From NCBI GenBank assembly GCA_963573385.1, contig CAUYLG010044332.1, positions 1 to 64,000 of the forward strand: a stretch of 64,000 nt of DNA, written 5' to 3'. A program made the position numbers and the translations under genes. Shown here piece by piece: positions 1-26,757 of the stretch; positions within the stretch are counted from its first letter, which is position 1, and each line of letters begins with the position of its first letter. Source of the DNA: Cacajao melanocephalus. Taxonomy: Eukaryota > Chordata > Mammalia > Primates > Pitheciidae. The notes below the pieces were generated by a model that worked only from the letters and a program-made list of their open reading frames with translations, had not been told where the DNA came from and did no database searches.

Positions 1-244
1 CAGTGGTGTGATCTCAGCTCACTGCAACCTCCGACTCCCAGGTTGAAGCAATCCTCCTGCCTCAGCCTCCAGAGTAGCTGGGACTACATGCGCATGCCAC
101 CATGCCCGGCTAATTTTTGTATTTTTCGTAGAGACAGGGTTTCACCATGTTGGTGAAGATGTTCTCGCTCTCCTGACCTTGTGATCTGTCTGCCTCGGCC
201 TCCCAAAGTGCTGGAATTACAGGCATAAGCCACCATGCCCGGCC
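1..244 (-). repeat. Alu SINE cut by the window edge
   Basis: Reverse-oriented Alu: its body runs from the window start to the GCCCGGCC terminus, with the poly(A)-tail end missing at the left. Confidence 0.95.
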
Positions 245-757
245 TGAAATACCTAGGATTTCAAACTGTCCTAGAGTGACAGTGTCCTGATGATGCTAGT
301 CACTACACTGCAGGAGGTTTCTGTTGGGTCATCTGGACCCTGAACCCTCAACTGATTCAGTCCCCCAGCAGCAAGAGAGGATGTGAGATCTTAATATCAG
401 GTCTCAGGACTCCTATAGTAGGTACTCCAATACTGTTAGGCTAGGGAGTTTCCCCAGCACGGGCCACATACTGTGTGCATCAACCCCTAACTTGACTGTC
501 GGATGCCGCCTGGTCTCACCCTTCACCTTCTTCTTGTCACAGGGCCCCTGCTACCTTGGTCACAGAGATGAGCACATAACCCAACTGGGCAAATCAAAAA
601 ATTGAAATGAGATTTTTCAAAGTGGACTAGCAGAAAAAAAGCACCTTTCCCTTCTGATTCCCAACCTGCTGATTCCCATGTAGCTCCTGCATTTGCCCGC
701 AGTAGGAGAGACTGGAAGCCACCCATGGAAGGCATAGTCATGAGCACCCATCGGTAT
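245..757. other. non-repetitive MORN3 intron sequence
   Basis: I see no gene, RNA or recognisable repeat here. Open frames on either strand show no family signature. Confidence 0.6.
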
Positions 758-3242
<2,485 letters not shown>

Positions 3243-3345
3243 CCCCATTAGATACTCTTACTCCCATTTTACAGATGGGGAATCTGAGGCCCAGAGAGAC
3301 CCAAATAATTAAGTTACTTGGTCAAGGTCACAAAGCTCAGAGGGA
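3243..3345 (+). repeat. MIR SINE fragment
   Basis: The MIR 3' core CCCATTTTACAGATGGGGAA is followed by CTGAGGCCCAGAGAG and TCAAGGTCACAAAGCTCAG. It is a degraded mammalian-wide SINE. Confidence 0.85.
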
Positions 3346-3447
3346 TAATGTTGAATTTGTTCCTGGGTTACCAAGGACCAAGACGTTAATTGGACCATAT
3401 AGGTACTCCACAGATATTTTATTCACCCCTTCGTTAAAGATGTATTA

Positions 3448-4974
<1,527 letters not shown>

Positions 4975-5106
4975 CTAGGATGATGCACAGAGCCTGTCCC
5001 AGCTCTCAAGATTTGTCCAGTTGAGGGCCCCTGAGGCCCAGGCAGGCACAGCACCCCCACCCCCAGGCGGCCATGTCTGCAGCATTGCCCATCTGTGTGC
5101 CACCAG

Positions 5107-5264
5107 GGAAAGGAACACAGGTCTGGAAGAAGAACGGAGCCATCTATGAAGGGGACTGGAAGTTTGGGAAGCGAGATGGCTACGGCACCCTCAGCCTTCC
5201 TGATCAACAGACAGGAAAGCACAGGAGAGTCTACTCAGGCTGGTGGAAAGGTGATAAGAAATCG
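5107..5264 (+). CDS. MORN3: MORN3 internal coding exon (first one in window)
   Basis: The acceptor is CCACCAG before 5,107 and the donor is GTGAGC at 5,265. The exon is 158 nt: it starts with the last two bases of a glycine codon and ends in phase 0. It encodes GKGTQVWKKNGAIYEGDWKF and onward to GDKKS. This covers the end of one MORN unit, a complete unit starting IYEGDW, and the start of the next (VYSGWWKGDKKS), which is completed in the following exon. Compared with my memory of human MORN3 there are substitutions (KKN for KKK, TGKH for TGKC). An ATG at 5,073 in the same open frame is intronic and is not the start. A long GT repeat begins 25 bp after the donor. Confidence 0.93.
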
Positions 5265-5286
5265 GTGAGCAGGGCTGCCAGCCAGG

Positions 5287-5289
<3 letters not shown>

Positions 5290-5331
<42 letters not shown>

Positions 5332-5346
5332 TGTGTGTGTGTGTGT
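5290..5346 (+). repeat. (GT)n microsatellite next to a MORN3 donor site
   Basis: 57 bp of GT dinucleotides with a single TA interruption at 5,324-5,325. It begins 25 bp after the GT donor at 5,265, so the pre-mRNA carries UG repeats in the sense orientation. Confidence 0.98.
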
Positions 5347-5860
5347 AGGGGGAGCTGAGAGAGGCCTGGTAGAAAAGGGAGGGGAGGTCTACCGGGAGGA
5401 GGACAAGGTTGTGGTGCGTGTGGGAGAAGGAAGGGGTGGGGAAATTGCAAAGTTTCTCAGAACAAAACCCAGGAAACAGGAAGTAAGAGAAGGCCAGGGA
5501 GGAGCCCAAGAAACCCTGTGGTTGCTCGGAGCCAGCCAGGCTTGTGGGGACGAAGTCAACTCCACCCTCTTCCCCCTGGTTTCCTGGCTTTCTTTTCCCC
5601 GGGCATCTCTTTCTGAGAATCCCCCTTCTGCTGGGCCTGAATAAAAGAGGAGGTAGGAAAAGTGGAAGCAAGAAGGCAGAGGATAAGAGAGTTGGGTCCC
5701 AGGGGGCAGAAGCCAGCCAGAGGCATGGGCTCATCCCAGAAACACCCAAGCTGGGCACAGGGTCCCTCTACCAACTTCCACAAGTGTGGATGAATCCTCA
5801 CCATCGGCCCCGGGGACACTCATAATAAACAGTATTGCAAGTGAGCAACTACTATTGTAA
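5347..5860. other. non-repetitive MORN3 intron sequence
   Basis: Purine-rich unique sequence with no recognisable coding or RNA signature. Confidence 0.6.
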
Positions 5861-6705
5861 GCCTGAAACACACATGTAATACTTCAGTTAACTCTCACAG
5901 CAACGGCTCATCATTATCATCATCACGCCCATTTTACTGATAAGCAAACAGGCTTGGAGAGATGAGATATCTTGTAACCATCCAAGGGGTTCACCCTGCC
6001 TGCTGCCTAGACAGATCCCATTCATCAAGACAGGGGAATTGCAATAGAGAAAGAGTAATTGACACAGAGGTGGCTGTGTGGGAGACTTGAGTTGTATTAT
6101 TACTCAAATCAGTCTCCCTGAACATTCTGGCAGCAGAGTTTTTAAGGATAACTTGGTGGGTGGGGGGAAGACAGTGAGCCAGGAGTGCTGATTGGTCAGA
6201 GATGAAATCATAGGGAGTCAAAGCTGTCTTCTTGCCCTGAGTCAGTTCCTGGGTGGGGGCCACAAGATCACCTAAGTCACTTTATTGATCTGGGTGGAGC
6301 CAGCTGATCCATCCAGTGCACAGTCTGCAAACTACCTCCAGCACTGATTTTAGGAGCAGTTTGGGGAGAGTCAGAATCTTGTAGCCTCCAGCTGCATGAC
6401 TCCTAAACCAAAATTTCTAATCTTGTAGCTAATATTAATCCTACAAAGGCAATCTAGTCCCCAGGCAAGAAGGAGGTCTTTGGGAAAAGGCTGTTACTGT
6501 CTTTGTTTAAACTTTAAGTTTCTTCCAAAGTTAATTCAGCTTAAGCTCAAGAATGAACAAGGATAGCTTGGAGGTTAGAAGCAAGATGGAGTCAGATAAG
6601 TTAGATCTCTTTCGCTGTCTCAGTCATAATTTTGCAAAGGCAGTTTCAGTCTTGCCTGGAGTCACACAGCTAGCAAGTGGCCAGTGTTTCATGTTCTCTG
6701 CTCCC
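5860..6705 (+). repeat. MIR split by a solo LTR
   Basis: Left MIR part, about 5,860-5,972: CCCATTTTACTGATAAGCAA then GGCTTGGAGAGATGAGATAT. Right part, about 6,653-6,705: TTGCCTGGAGTCACACAGCT and AGCAAGTGGC. Rejoined, they read as one MIR 3' region. The LTR at 5,973-6,648 sits exactly at the break. Confidence 0.75.
5973..6648 (-). mobile_element. solo LTR of an endogenous retrovirus (class I-like)
   Basis: On the - strand the element starts TGAAACTGCC and ends GGTTACA (TG...CA ends). It has CCAATCAGCACTCC, a TTAAAAACTC TATA-like stretch, and a U5-like end with CTCTTTCTCTATTGC and CTGTCTAGGCAGC. Flanking 4-bp sequences are ATCT on the left and GTCT on the right, one mismatch from a perfect duplication. 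No internal retroviral genes are present. The LTR subfamily is not assigned. Confidence 0.75.
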
Positions 6706-6836
6706 AAATTTATTGGCTAGTAGGAAGAGAAAGTTCCAATTAATCAGTTTACATAGAATATGGTGTTAGGAGAGTTGTTTTCACAGGGTGCCCACAGGAG
6801 AGTCATTAAGCCCAGCCTAGGGAATTCAGGGCAGAA

Positions 6837-7620
6837 TGCTAGACACAGTGGCTCATGCCTGTAATCCCAGTTCTTTGAGAGGCTGAGGCGGTTGGATCAC
6901 ATGAGGTCAGGAGTTTGAGACTGGCCTGGCCAACATGGTGAAACCCCCATGTCTACTAAACAAAAATACAAAAAAAAAAAAAAAAAAATTAGCTGGGCAC
7001 AGTAGTGCTCACCTGTAGTCCCAGCTTGGGAGACAGAGGCATGAGAATTGCTTGAACATGGGAGGCAGAGGTTGTAGGGAGCTGAGATCATGCCGCTGCA
7101 CGCCAGCCTGGGCAATAGAGCAAGACTCCATCTCTAAATAAATAATATTATGTAATAATAATAATTAGCTGGACGTCGTGGTGCACATCTGTAATCCCAA
7201 CTTCTCAGAAGGCTGAGGCAGGAGGATTGTTTGATCTCAGGAGGCTGAAGCTACAGTGAGCTATGGTGGTGCCACCACACTCCAGCCTGGGCAACAGAGC
7301 AAGACGTGTCTCAAAAAGAGGGCATTTAGGCCGGGCACGGTGATTCACACCTGTGATCCCAGCACTTTGGGAGGTCAAGGTAGGAAGATCACCTGAGGTC
7401 AGGAGTTTAAGACCAGGCTGGCCAACATGGTGAAACCTCATCTCTACTAAAAATATAAAAATTAGCCGGGCGTGGTGGTGGGTGCCTGTAATCGCAGCTA
7501 CTCATGAGGCTGAGGCAGGATAATGCTTGAACCTGGGTGGCGGAGGCCGCAGTGAGCCGAGATAGCACCACTGCACTCCAGCTTGGGTGACAGAGTGAGA
7601 CTCCATCTCAAAAAACAAAA
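6837..7620 (+). repeat. cluster of Alus between one pair of 16-bp duplications
   Basis: Alu 6,837-7,164, a right-monomer Alu 7,166-7,318 and an Alu 7,329-7,620. AGGGAATTCAGGGCAG occurs at 6,819-6,834 and again at 7,622-7,637. The first insertion therefore made the duplication, and later copies landed inside its A-rich tail. Confidence 0.85.
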
Positions 7621-7636
7621 GAGGGAATTCAGGGCA

Positions 7637-9076
<1,440 letters not shown>

Positions 9077-9216
9077 CTAAGACACGACTCTCTTGGACGT
9101 AGGGCTGAGGAAGAAGGAAGAAGCTGGGCTGTGTGGCTCTGGGGTGCCTGGGAAGACGATGGGCTTTCCTGGTTTGGGGGACTGCGTCCTGAGCAGGAGC
9201 ATCTTCGTGCTTTCAG

Positions 9217-9376
9217 GGTTATGGGATACAGTTTTTCGGACCCAAGGAGTATTATGAGGGTGAGTGGTGTGGCAGCCAGCGCAGCGGGTGGGGCCGCATG
9301 TACTACAGCAACGGCGACATCTACGAGGGACAGTGGGAGAACGACAAGCCACACGGGGAGGGCATGCTGCGCCTAA
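9217..9376 (+). CDS. MORN3: MORN3 internal coding exon
   Basis: The acceptor is TTTCAG before 9,217 and the donor is GTGAGT at 9,377. The exon is 160 nt, phase 0 to phase 1. It begins GYGIQFFGPKEYYEGEWCGS and ends GEGMLRL plus the first base of a lysine codon. It completes the MORN unit begun upstream, carries a full unit (YYEGEW...SGWGRMYY) and most of another (IYEGQWENDKPHGEGMLRL). The regular spacing of Y-E-G-x-W and G-x-G makes the family call secure. It differs from remembered human protein at GEW (GDW) and PHGEG (PNGEG). The 3.95-kb upstream intron holds a solo LTR and several Alus. Confidence 0.94.
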
Positions 9377-9678
9377 GTGAGTGCCCCGTCCTCTCAGGGC
9401 CCGCCCACCCGACCACGCCCCTGACAGTGAGCTGGTCACGCCCACCTAGTCCCTAGTCCCACAGGGACACGCCACACCCGGCAAAGCCCTTGCATCAGTG
9501 TGGGACAGGAGAGGAGACAGACCCTATCCCTCCCCTCAGAGAGCTTGCACTTTGCTAGGGGAGCCTAACAATAAATACATAACTAAGAATTTCTTGGGAT
9601 CATCCTAATCATGGCCAACACTTACATGCACTGGGCTCATTTAATCCTCACCACAGTCTCACAAGATAGGTGCTTTTA

Positions 9679-10743
<1,065 letters not shown>

Positions 10744-10825
10744 ATTGAGCTCTGTAGGAGCGACCCCCTGAGGGTCTAGCCTAGTTTGGTGTACCCTGCA
10801 CCACACCTCCCTGTCCTTTCCCCAG

Positions 10826-11010
10826 AGAATGGGAACCGCTATGAGGGCTGCTGGGAGAGAGGCATGAAGAACGGACCGGGGCGTTTCTTCCATCTGGACC
10901 ACGGACAGCTGTTTGAAGGCTTCTGGGTGGACAATATGGCCAAGTGCGGGACAATGATCGACTTTGGCCGTGACGAGGCCCCTGAGCCCACTCAGTTCCC
11001 CATTCCTGAG
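10826..11010 (+). CDS. MORN3: MORN3 internal coding exon
   Basis: The acceptor is TTTCCCCAG before 10,826 and the donor is GTAGGC at 11,011. The exon is 185 nt, beginning with the last two bases of the split lysine codon and ending in phase 0. It encodes NGNRYEGCWERGMKNGPGRF and continues to PTQFPIPE, giving the last two MORN units (RYEGCW..., LFEGFWVDN...) and the start of the acidic C-terminal tail. The next intron is only 266 nt and happens to be free of in-frame stops, so the open frame runs on to 11,280. Confidence 0.94.
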
Positions 11011-11276
11011 GTAGGCAGCCCTCCCCAGGGCCCTGTGGCCACACCCAGACAGAGACAGAGGCCAGCACCCCGAGCCATGCCCAGCCCAGACCTGCCAGGC
11101 CCAGCCCAGCCCAGACAGGGAACAGACAAGGTTTTGTTTTCAGTCAGGGCATCACTGGCAAGGGAGGTGGCTCCTGATGATGCTGGCAGCACCCCACGGG
11201 GCAGGCAGCGCCAGTCAAGGCTGGCAGCCTGGGTCTTCCACGCTCTCCAAACCAACCCCTCGCTGTTTCCCTCCAG

Positions 11277-12073
<797 letters not shown>

Positions 12074-12112
12074 TCAAATGCCAGCTCCACCATCCCCCTC
12101 TCTCCCCTGCAG

Positions 12113-12367
12113 AGAACACCAACGCTTCAGGAGAAATTCAAGTCCATGTCACCCAGTCGCTCAGATCACTGCAGCTCTGGCTGGAGGAGTCAGCAGTGGC
12201 TCCACAGGAACCTGGCACCCTCAGGCCCTCACTCCCACAACACTGGGTGGTTTCTTGCCAATAGGAAGGCCAGTGCTTCTCTCCCAGGCTGGCCTTGGGA
12301 CCCTCTGGTGGCCTTCATTTTCTAATCTCATCCTGCAGTGCATAAGAATAAAGAACCAGGTGGTGTA
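12113..12367 (+). other. MORN3: probable MORN3 terminal 3' UTR exon with poly(A) signal
   Basis: A long pyrimidine tract ending CCCCTGCAG precedes 12,113. An AATAAA lies at 12,347-12,352, followed by GT-rich sequence from about 12,357 to 12,405. Together with the donor at 11,361 this predicts a 752-nt intron inside the 3' UTR, which would remove the Alu at 11,554-11,830. The cleavage site near 12,367 is an estimate. If the intron is not spliced, the 3' UTR would be about 1 kb and contain that Alu. Confidence 0.65.
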
Positions 12368-12502
12368 AGCCTGGGCCTGCGTGGTGTGAGGTTGGGGCAT
12401 GCGAGGGGGCACGGGAGGGGTTTCAGGTGGGGAAAGACCTCCCCTGACTGGGCTGCCTGGGCTGCCTGGGCTTAGCTTGGGGAGGAGTAAGGGCAGGTCT
12501 TA

Positions 12503-13220
<718 letters not shown>

Positions 13221-13439
13221 CCAGGTGATTTTAACGTGGAGCTGGCTCTGGGAACGCCTGATTTACTGGCTATGTGGCCTTGAGCAAGTGACCTCCGTTG
13301 CCCCATCTACAGAATGGGACTCGGGAGAGCTCACAGGAGTCTTTTGAGGCTTTGATAACAGATGTCATCATGAATATCATGTATTGGGGTTAATTGTGGA
13401 TCAGATACCAGGGAAGAGCAGGCAACATTCCTGAGAGAT

Positions 13440-14760
13440 CAGATGTTCTCTTGCATAATGGGCAGGTGAGCTCTGGATTCATACTGCCTGGGTGTGAATC
13501 TCGGCGTTGTGTGTTCTTGGGAGCGTCACCCAAACTCTGTTCTCTAGGTCTCCTCACTAGCAATACGGGGCATTAACAGTACCTGCCACCTGGTGTTACT
13601 GTGTTAGTTACTGTGAAGGTGAGATAAGGTTGTGGTTTTAAATGGAGGGTATGATTTTGTCCTCCCTGACCCCCACCTCTCCTTGGGGACATTTGGCAAT
13701 GTCTGACATTTTTGGCGTCACAACTGGCAGGAAGAAGGCTCTTTACTTTGAGTGAGTAAAGGCCAGGGCTACTTTTAAATGTGGTGCAATGTCACCATGC
13801 TACAAAAAAAAAAGCCATTCAGCACTTGTAATGCCAGCTACTCAGGAGGCTGAGGCAGGAGAATTGCTTGAACCAGCCTCAAAGGCTGCAGTGAGCCTAG
13901 ATCATGCCGTTGCACTCCAACCTGGGCAACAGAGCAAGATACCATCGCAAAAAAAAAAAAATGTTGAAGTTGAGAAAACCTGAAATACCATGATTCCAGC
14001 TAAGACCTCAGCAAGACGCACACAGCACATAGTAAAGCCTCAATAAACACCACTGACCTTACTGAGGTTCTCTCTGACCCCTATGTCATAAGTGGGGTAT
14101 GGTTCTCGGTCTGTACTTCCAGCACCGGAAAGCCCCATCTGGACACCCTAGGATGCAGAATCAATTGTAACTTCCAAATACGGAGCGCTCACTCTATTCC
14201 AGGCCCTGTGCTGACAGCTTCGCAACAAGCTTTCTTTCCTGGGACTCCCCGACAATGATGATTGCTATTATTAGTGCCATTTTAGAGGAGGAAACTGAGG
14301 TTCAGGGAGGCTCACAAGTCATCAAGCTAGTACTGTGCTTAAACTTAGATCTAGCTGCTCTTAAGGTGCAGAAGTGTGTATATAAAGGGTTCCCATTTTT
14401 GAAGAAATAGTGGGAAGAGGGTGTGCTTGTTTATGTATAAAATGTCACTAGATTTGAACACAATAAACTGGCAAAGATGGTTGTCTCTGGGGAGAGTTGG
14501 GGACTTGGGAACAGGAGCTGAAGAACAGCTTTTCTCTGTTGTGTTTGGAACCAGGTGAATGTATTATGTATTCAAAATGTAAGTAGAACTGCAGTTAAAG
14601 ACTGTGGTGCTCCTAGCCTGAGTTGCCTGGGTGTGAGAGTACCTGGGGTGCTTGTTAGAAACAGATTCCAAAGCCACACCCAGACCTACTTGAATCAGAA
14701 TCCTCCACGAGCTTCGAAACCTGCATTTGCCAAGCCAGGCTGATGAGTCTTGAATCCAGG
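13440..14760. repeat. ancient repeats: MIR, MER5A-like, MIR, MER20-like
   Basis: MIR (reverse) at about 13,440-13,640. MER5A-type hAT fragment at about 13,655-13,800 (GGGGACATTTGGCAATGTCT, TCACAACTGG). Alu right part 13,812-13,962. MIR at about 14,180-14,345 (TTTTAGAGGAGGAAACTGAG). MER20-like hAT fragment at about 14,600-14,760 (CTTGTTAGAAACAGATTCC, CACACCCAGACCTACTTGAA). 13,963-14,180 and 14,345-14,600 appear unique. Confidence 0.75.
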
Positions 14761-14819
14761 CCAGTTTAGTAAAGAGAACACAAGACAACAGGATCCTAAG
14801 CCAGAAATGATTCCAGCTA

Positions 14820-15806
<987 letters not shown>

Positions 15807-16033
15807 CCACTTAATATATTAGGTCTCTTAGACAGACACAAATCTGAAACTCAAAGGCCTAATGAGGCCAAGAAATTCACATGAGTGAAGCTGGCCTGGT
15901 GTGAAACAAGAGGGAGTGGTGGGGACTGTGGAAAAAACAGGCCCTGGGGAAGAGGGTGGCTGCAGTACAGCTGCTGCTCATTGTACGAGCACCTCTGTAA
16001 GAAGGTGGCCCCATGCAGCCAGGGCTTCCAACA

Positions 16034-17808
<1,775 letters not shown>

Positions 17809-17901
17809 TTATTTATTAATTATTTTAAATGAATCCTGATAAAAATCTCACTTAGATAATATTCCTGCCAAAATGCATAATCTAATAATAAGAAAACATC
17901 T

Positions 17902-20707
<2,806 letters not shown>

Positions 20708-20749
20708 TGATACCAGTAGCCCAGGCCCAACAAACGCAAGACACAGGAA

Positions 20750-21140
20750 GCAGGTGTCCTTATGAGTATATTTATGTGTCACACACACGTTCACATTCAA
20801 CGCTGGATGGGAGAGAGGCTGAGACGGACAGGACAGGAGGCACCCAGGTGGCACTGGCACAGGGGAGGAGAGGGGACACAGCGAGCCTGTGGCCCCACTT
20901 TGCCCTCCCACTGCCTCGTAACAGGAGGCGGACCTGGAGCTGGAAGAACAGGAAGTGCTTATTCTCTTAGAGGACAGTTTCAAAGTGCAGAAATTTCTCT
21001 TACAAAAAGCCTCTTCCCTCTACGCTCTGCCCCCTGCTGCAGCCCAGCCCCTTGCACAGGCTGTCCGTGAGGCTGGGGCAGGACAAGGTCATGGGGAAGG
21101 GCTAAGGCCAAAGCGCTGGAAGGGCCCAGACCACAAGGGC
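20750..21140 (-). other. ORAI1: ORAI1 3' UTR with CATAAA poly(A) signal
   Basis: About 390 nt of non-repeat sequence follows the stop. On the - strand a CATAAA variant poly(A) signal corresponds to 20,771-20,776, followed by GT-rich sequence (CTGTGTCTTGCGTTTGTTGG) typical of a downstream element. Cleavage is estimated at 20,745-20,760. No AATAAA occurs between the stop and the Alus starting at 20,660. The 3' UTR length agrees with the short human ORAI1 mRNA of about 1.5 kb as I recall it. Confidence 0.7.
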
Positions 21141-21743
21141 CTAGGCATAGTGACTGCCGGGCGTCAGGGGATGGTCCCCTCTGTGATCCAGCTGGTCCTG
21201 TAAGCGGGCAAACTCCGCCAGCTCGTTGAGCTCCTGGAACTGTCGGTCCGTCTTATGGCTGACCAGTGAGCGGTAGAAATGGACGGCGAAGACAATGAAG
21301 ATAAGGCCGAAGGGCACCATGATGGTGGTGGAGGCGATGGCAGCTGCCTGGCCTGGGGTGATGCCGCTGGTGCTGACGTTGGCGGCCGCGCCACCAGTGG
21401 GGGGCTTGCTGGTGGGCCTCGGCTGGCCTGGCTGCCTCTTGAGGGGCAAGAACTTGACCCAGCAGAGCAGCACGACCTCGGCCAGGAAGAGCAGCGTGCC
21501 AATGACGGTGGAGAAGGCCCAGGCCAGCTCGATGTGGCGGTGCATGCGCTCGTGCGGTGACTCCTTGACTGAGTTGAGGTTGTGCACGTTGCTCACCGCC
21601 TCGATGTTAGGCAGGATGCAGGTGCTGATCATGAGCGCAAACAGGTGCACGGCCACCAGCACCGTGGTGCAGGCGCTGAAGGCGATGAGCAGCCCCGGCG
21701 GGTAGTCATGGTCAGCGTCCAGCTGCACCTCCACCATAGCTAC
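21141..21743 (-). CDS. ORAI1: ORAI1 coding exon 2 (residues 101-300)
   Basis: The acceptor reads CCCCGCAG before 21,743 and the stop TAG is at 21,141-21,143. The exon encodes [20 protein letters not shown] onward. Glu105 (human Glu106) is the selectivity-filter residue in TM1, and acidic residues 109, 111 and 113 form the outer vestibule. TM2 is about 118-140, TM3 about 173-195 and TM4 about 234-257. The TM3-TM4 loop carries an N-glycosylation sequon NVS at about 222. The C-terminal helix [20 protein letters not shown] is the STIM1-binding coiled coil, and the protein ends GSHYA. Differences from remembered human protein sit in the loop (KRQPG for KKQPG, PPTGG for PPASG). All functional residues I checked are intact. 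Confidence 0.96.
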   Translation of the reverse strand, partial: VAMVEVQLDADHDYPPGLLIAFSACTTVLVAVHLFALMISTCILPNIEAVSNVHNLNSVKESPHERMHRHIELAWAFSTVIGTLLFLAEVVLLCWVKFLPLKRQPGQPRPTSKPPTGGAAANVSTSGITPGQAAAIASTTIMVPFGLIFIVFAVHFYRSLVSHKTDRQFQELNELAEFARLQDQLDHRGDHPLTPGSHYA

Positions 21744-21879
21744 CTGCGGGGAGACAGGCGGGATGAGTGCCAGAGGTCCCAGCCCACACTGCCATGCTTC
21801 AGTCCCGGCTCTCCTCCCTCCAGGCTCTGGGACCCTGGCCAGTCGCTTGGCCTCTCCGAGCCTCAGTTTTCACAGGGGA

Positions 21880-23165
<1,286 letters not shown>

Positions 23166-25162
23166 AAAAAAAGCAATCACCAGCTACCAGTCCTGTCGGC
23201 CCCACATCCTCCCACCCAAGCAGAGGCTTCTCCTTCGTGCCCTGCGCTGGGGACACGGAGAGGGGTAGTGGCTGCCCTCCCAGGGCACACCCAGGCCCTT
23301 CTGAGAACACAGTGCATGACTTGACAAGTACCGAGCAGGCTTCCCAGAAGTCATGGGCTTAGCCCTGGTGTGGCCTGGAGCCAGTGTGCCCTGGGGCCGT
23401 CTCCTCCCCAGCCCCAGGGCTGATGCACCAGCTGCCCCCAGTTCCTGGAGACCTGTGGATCGGAGGTCACCAGGGGCATGCTCCGGGCCAGACACTTGCT
23501 GCTCTTCACCTGGGCCTTGCAAATGACCCCTATGCGAAGGAGCCAGCTCATCAGATCTGGGCAGGGAGCAGCGGGCAGTGGGCACTCGACCAGGTTCATC
23601 CATGAGGGCTGGAGGGAGGGGGGTAGGGAGATGGTGGAATTCCATCAAGGACAGTGACTGTTTATAAAAGTGTTTGCTATGTATGTGGCAGGCTCAGAGT
23701 GGGAAGCCTAATGCTGAGGTTTCTCCATTAGCTGCACACCAGCCTGGCCCCCAGCAGGCAGGGAATTCCTGGCCTCACCCCTCTCAACCCTAGATAGGGG
23801 TATGGGCTCCTTCCTTCCCCACCATTCTCCTTTTTTTTATCCCCACATTCCTTTGGCAGCCTGCCTGGCTTGAACCCTGCCTCCCCTGCCCTGTATTAGG
23901 CTGTGTGACTCTGGCAAGCTCTTCCAACTTTCTGTGCTTCTGTTTCCACATCTGTAAAATGGGAATAATGGTACAAGCCGCGAAGGCTTCTTGTGAGGAT
24001 TAAGAGAGTTAATCCACGTAAAATAGGTAGTGTCCGGCATACAACAAACCCTCAATAAAATTGAGCTTTATTACTACTCAATTAAGGAACCTCACCCCCA
24101 ACCCAGACTCTGACATCCTCCTGGGGCTTCTACCCTCCTGCAGAGGGGCACGTTCAGACAGAAAGAACGGTGCCAGGCCAAATCGGCAGACCCATGTTCC
24201 AGCTCCGTAACTGCCTGTTTGCCGGGTAACTTTGGCCAAGACCCTCCTCTCTACCCGTAAAACGAGGGGAAGTGGCAAGATGAAGGTCACAACCTAGATC
24301 TGACTTGGGGTCGGACATCTTTGAGAATCTGAAGATGGCGAACGCTCTCCTTAAAACAGCCGAGTACCATTTATTCATAGGACTTTTCTGACAATTTCAA
24401 CGGGATCTGAAGGCTTTTGTCTAAGAATGCCCACAATGGATGACAGTATGTACTTTTCAGCCCAGGCGTTTACAAAACATTTCAAGCTCATATAAATTTG
24501 GGGCAGTGCCATCAGGATTTCTACCATGTTTAAGATCTTTGGTGGCCTAAAGCCAGCCGTGAGAATTCTGAGTCCATGCGGGTGAGGGTGTTGCAGCATA
24601 TGTGGGTGCTGGACACAAGATGTGGAGTGGGCCGCCAGGGCATGGCAGGTAGAGGGCCACATCCTGCAGCTCACTGGTCTCTGTCCCCAGGCCTGCCCAC
24701 ACCTGGAAGAGGGGAGCCCCCTCCAGCAGCCAGTGTCTCCTGCCACCTCCCCACCCCCAGCACTTCCTCTTCCTGCTCTGGCCTGCTGCCCCGGAACCTG
24801 AAACCCGAGACAGGACAAGCAGCGGTGGCCGTGGCTGAGCTGCCCTAGGTCCACTGCTACTGATCTGCTCACTGGAAATGTCTGCAGCCTTTGGTAGCAC
24901 AGACCCTGAGCTGGCCGCTGCGGGTGTGCACGTGGGGCCTGTACACAGGTCTACAGTTCCACTCTGCTCCCTAGTTGGTGCCTCACCTGCGCCCCAGCAA
25001 CCCCCAAGGAAGTGTCTCTCTCCCACTATGCAGCTGTCAGGACCACAGAGCACACCACACAGCTGGCTGCAAACTGGCTCCTCCAGTTACAAAGCTGGTG
25101 ACCTTGGATAAGGATCTCAACCTCTCTGTGCCACAGTTTCCACATCTATAAAACGGGCTGAC
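23166..25162. other. repeat-poor ORAI1 intron segment
   Basis: About 2 kb with no Alu. MIR-like stretches are at about 23,860-24,060 (CTGTAAAATGGGAATAATGG), 24,180-24,290 and 25,060-25,160. An open frame on the - strand (24,375-24,872) shows no known domain. The rest appears unique and is a candidate for intronic regulation of ORAI1. Confidence 0.5.

Positions 25163-26757
<1,595 letters not shown>

Noticed and set aside
5073..5106. ATG upstream of and in frame with the first visible MORN3 exon
   Set aside because: The acceptor at 5,106 and homology to human MORN3, which continues upstream into another exon, show that this is intron.
5231..5758. Open frames with TH/CV dipeptide repeats
   Set aside because: They are translations of the (GT)n microsatellite and its flanks.
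5973..6648. Possible provirus with internal genes
   Set aside because: Only LTR sequence is present and it is bordered directly by MIR; the same holds for 33,289-34,065. No gag, pol or env sequence was seen.
24375..24872. 165-codon open frame on the - strand in the ORAI1 intron
   Set aside because: No recognised domain, no splice or promoter context, and the upstream half is low-complexity in composition. Treated as chance.
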